A DNA stretch of 64,000 bases from UBA2784 sp964494625 (lineage in GTDB: Bacteria; Pseudomonadota; Alphaproteobacteria; Micropepsales; Micropepsaceae). How positions within the stretch are numbered: position 1 is the first letter of the stretch; every line of letters begins with the position of its first letter. The notes under the pieces were generated by a model, which had not been told where the DNA came from, did no database searches, and saw only the letters and a program-made list of their open reading frames with translations. The position numbers and the translations under genes are program-made. Below are positions 61,835 through 64,000 of this stretch, one piece after another. The DNA is taken from the NCBI GenBank assembly GCA_964494625.1, contig CAZBRT010000002.1, positions 124,001 through 188,000 on the forward strand, in the 5' to 3' direction.

Positions 61835-63012
61835 CGGTCCACCTCCCCGAACACGATGTCGAGTGAGCCAAGGATCGCGGACACGTCCGCCAGCATGTGG
61901 CCCCTGCAGAGATAATCCATCGCCTGCAGATGCGCGAAGCCGGGCGCCTTGATCTTGCAGCGATAGGGTTTGTTCGTGCCATCGGCGATGAGATAGACGC
62001 CGAACTCGCCCTTGGGTGCTTCAACGGCGGCATAGACTTCGCCCTCGGGCACCTTGTAGCCCTCGGTATAGAGCTTGAAGTGGTGGATGAGCGCTTCCAT
62101 CGTGCGCTTCATCTCGCCGCGCTTGGGCGGCACAATCTTGCCATCGGTCGATGAGATGGGGCCCTTGGGCATCTTCTCGATGCACTGGCGCATGATCTTC
62201 ACCGACTCACGCATTTCCTCGACGCGGCAGAGATAGCGGTCGTAGCAGTCGCCGTTCTTGCCGACCGGAATCTTGAAGTCGAGTTCGTTGTAGCATTCGT
62301 AAGGTTGCGACCGGCGCAGATCCCACGCCATGCCCGAGCCGCGCACCATCACGCCCGAAAAGCCCCAAGCCAACGCGTCTTCCGCGCTGACAACGCCGAT
62401 ATCGACATTGCGTTGCTTGAAGATGCGGTTGTTGGTGAGAAGCGTCTCGATATCGTCGAGCTGTTTGGGGAATTTGACCGTCCACTTGTAGATGTCATCG
62501 AGAAGCGCCTGCGGCAGGTCCTGATGCACGCCGCCGGGGCGGACATAGGCTGCATGCATGCGGCTGCCGCTGGCACGCTCGTAGAAGATCATCAAATCTT
62601 CGCGCGGCTCAAAACCCCAGAGCGGCGGCGTGAGCGCACCGACATCAAGCGCCTGTGTCGTGACGTTGAGCAAATGCGAGAGGATGCGGCCGATCTCGCT
62701 GTAGAGGATGCGGATGTACTGCCCGCGCCTTGGCACGGTAATGCCCAGGAGCCGCTCGACCGCGAGCGCAAAAGCGTGCTCCTGGTTCATCGGCGCGACG
62801 TAATCGAGCCGGTCAAAGTAAGGCACAGCCTGAAGATAGGTCTTGTGCTCGATCAGCTTTTCCGTGCCGCGATGCAGAAGGCCGATATGGGGATCGACGC
62901 GTTCCACCATCTCGCCATCAAGTTCCAGCACAAGGCGCAGCACGCCATGCGCCGCCGGATGCTGGGGTCCGAAGTTGATCGTGAATTTGCGCTGCAGGGC
63001 TTCGTCGTTCAT
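61831..63012 (-). CDS. nuoD: NADH-quinone oxidoreductase subunit D
   Basis: NuoD lines the quinone-binding site. The 393-residue protein has FGPQHPAAHGVLRL near its N-terminus, HRGTEKLIEHKTYLQAVPYFDRLDY, MRGSGMAWDLRR-like sequence in the centre and DIVFGEVDR at the end. It is separate from nuoC, not fused as in E. coli. It starts 4 bases after nuoC. Confidence 0.97.
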   Translation of the reverse strand: MNDEALQRKFTINFGPQHPAAHGVLRLVLELDGEMVERVDPHIGLLHRGTEKLIEHKTYLQAVPYFDRLDYVAPMNQEHAFALAVERLLGITVPRRGQYIRILYSEIGRILSHLLNVTTQALDVGALTPPLWGFEPREDLMIFYERASGSRMHAAYVRPGGVHQDLPQALLDDIYKWTVKFPKQLDDIETLLTNNRIFKQRNVDIGVVSAEDALAWGFSGVMVRGSGMAWDLRRSQPYECYNELDFKIPVGKNGDCYDRYLCRVEEMRESVKIMRQCIEKMPKGPISSTDGKIVPPKRGEMKRTMEALIHHFKLYTEGYKVPEGEVYAAVEAPKGEFGVYLIADGTNKPYRCKIKAPGFAHLQAMDYLCRGHMLADVSAILGSLDIVFGEVDR

Positions 63013-63016
63013 GGCG

Positions 63017-63640
63017 TCAGGCCTTGCCCTCTTTCGCCTTCTCGTCGCCCGGCAGCACGTATTTTGCGCCTTCCCACGGGCTCATGAAGTCGAAGTTGCG
63101 GAATTCCTGCACCAGCTTCACCGGCTCGTTGACCACGCGCTTCAAGTCATCGTCGTAGCGCACTTCGACGAAGCCGGTCAGCGGAAAATCCTTGCGCAGC
63201 GGATGGCCCGAAAAACCGTAGTCGGTCAGGATGCGGCGCAGGTCCGGGTGATTGGCAAAGAGGATGCCGTAAAGATCGAACGCCTCGCGCTCAAACCAGT
63301 TGGCGGCAGGAAACACTTCAGCGGCGCTGGGCACCGGCGAGGTTTCATCCGTTTCCACCTTCAGGCGCACGCGCTGGTTCTGGCGCATCGACAGAAGGTG
63401 ATAGACGACATCGAAACGGTTCGCGCGGGCGGGCCAATCGACGCCGCAAATGTCGATCAGCGTGGTGAACTGGCAAAGCTGGTCATCGCGCAGGAAGCGC
63501 AGCACGCGCGTCACATCGCCGGAAGCGGCACGCAGCGTCAATTCGCCATTCGCAATCGTCCAGCCGGCAATCTCGCGCGAAAGGCTGGCGGCAATGTGCT
63601 CGCCAAGGTCAGAGAGGGCATTGTCGGCTTCGGTGGCCAT
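63017..63640 (-). CDS. nuoC: NADH-quinone oxidoreductase subunit C
   Basis: NuoC is a peripheral-arm structural subunit. The 207-residue protein shows the 30-kDa-subunit signature, ERKAFDL-like EREAFDLYGILFANHPDL followed by ILTDYGFSGHPLRKDFPLTG, and ends in a Lys/Glu-rich tail. It starts 7 bases after nuoB. Confidence 0.97.
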   Translation of the reverse strand: MATEADNALSDLGEHIAASLSREIAGWTIANGELTLRAASGDVTRVLRFLRDDQLCQFTTLIDICGVDWPARANRFDVVYHLLSMRQNQRVRLKVETDETSPVPSAAEVFPAANWFEREAFDLYGILFANHPDLRRILTDYGFSGHPLRKDFPLTGFVEVRYDDDLKRVVNEPVKLVQEFRNFDFMSPWEGAKYVLPGDEKAKEGKA

Positions 63641-63647
63641 GGTTCCC

Positions 63648-64000
63648 TCAGCGCTCGATCGTGCCCGTGCGGCGGATCTTCTTCTGCAATTGCAGAATGC
63701 CGTAGATCAGCGCCTCGGCCGTGGGCGGGCAGCCCGGCACATAGATGTCCACCGGCACGATGCGGTCACAGCCGCGCACGACAGCGTAGGAGTAGTGATA
63801 GTAGCCGCCGCCATTGGCGCAGCTGCCCATGGAGATCACATAGCGCGGCTCCGGCATCTGGTCGTAAACCTTGCGCAAGGCCGGTGCCATCTTGTTGGTC
63901 AGGGTGCCGGCGACGATCATCACGTCCGACTGGCGGGGCGAGGCGCGCGGTGCGAAGCCGAAACGCTCAAGGTCGTAACGCGGCATGGAGGCCTGCATCA
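63648..64000 (-). CDS. nuoB: NADH-quinone oxidoreductase subunit B, 5' end beyond the window
   Basis: NuoB carries cluster N2, the last before quinone. The 116 or so visible residues include RYDLERFGFAPRASPRQSD, GTLTNKMAPALRKVYDQMP, and two of the cluster ligands in SMGSCANGGG and VPGCPPTAEA. The other two Cys, normally just upstream (ACCAVEM), lie past the right edge. The Met at 63998 is internal, not the start. Confidence 0.95.
   Translation of the reverse strand, partial: MQASMPRYDLERFGFAPRASPRQSDVMIVAGTLTNKMAPALRKVYDQMPEPRYVISMGSCANGGGYYHYSYAVVRGCDRIVPVDIYVPGCPPTAEALIYGILQLQKKIRRTGTIER

Overview
This window is a chromosomal core segment from an alphaproteobacterium. The evidence is high-GC coding sequence, LexA boxes of the alphaproteobacterial GTTC-N7-GTTC type, a short prolyl-tRNA synthetase, LpxI instead of LpxH, and three gene blocks in the order common to Hyphomicrobiales and relatives: tpiA-ppiD-trp-moa-lexA-comEC-gltX-gltA, then lpxB to rpsB, then dnaE-lolDC-proS through mce-rnj-coaX-birA to the nuo operon. 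The genus cannot be named from sequence alone. No tRNA, rRNA, CRISPR array, insertion sequence or prophage was seen.

Layout. 1-5.2 kb: tpiA (cut by the window edge), ppiD-trpE, and a polysaccharide-deacetylase-like gene facing trpE. 5.3-9.7 kb: trpG-trpD-trpC-moaC-moeA with ATGA/GTGA start-stop overlaps; moaC carries an extra C-terminal helix-turn-helix. 9.7-15.7 kb: lexA with its own SOS operators, comEC, gltX, gltA. 15.7-30.7 kb (minus strand): lpxB-lpxI-lpxA-fabZ-lpxD-ompH-bamA-rseP-dxr-cdsA-uppS-frr-pyrH-tsf-rpsB, joining translation factors, isoprenoid and phospholipid synthesis, lipid A synthesis and outer-membrane assembly. 30.7-39.1 kb: an aminotransferase, dnaE, a 56-codon small gene under a perfect LexA box, lolD, lolC and proS. 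39.1-44.7 kb: an accessory insertion holding an S41-like protease, a BlaI/M56 sensor pair with two palindromic operators, a large exported protein of unknown function, a small exported protein and a candidate structured RNA. 44.7-50.0 kb: DUF1467, mce, another unknown exported protein, rnj, coaX, birA. 50.0-64.0 kb: complex I genes nuoN back to nuoB, with a SnoaL-like gene set between nuoD and nuoE.

The most interesting points are: (1) the small membrane-protein gene at 35496-35666, whose LexA box lies between its -35 and -10, so it looks like an SOS effector; (2) the MoaC-HTH fusion; (3) an apparently free-standing, terminator-ended structured RNA near 44.5-44.6 kb; (4) the BlaI/M56/S41 cluster; and (5) the SnoaL-like gene in the nuo operon. 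Functional statements for unnamed genes are inferences from motifs and context.
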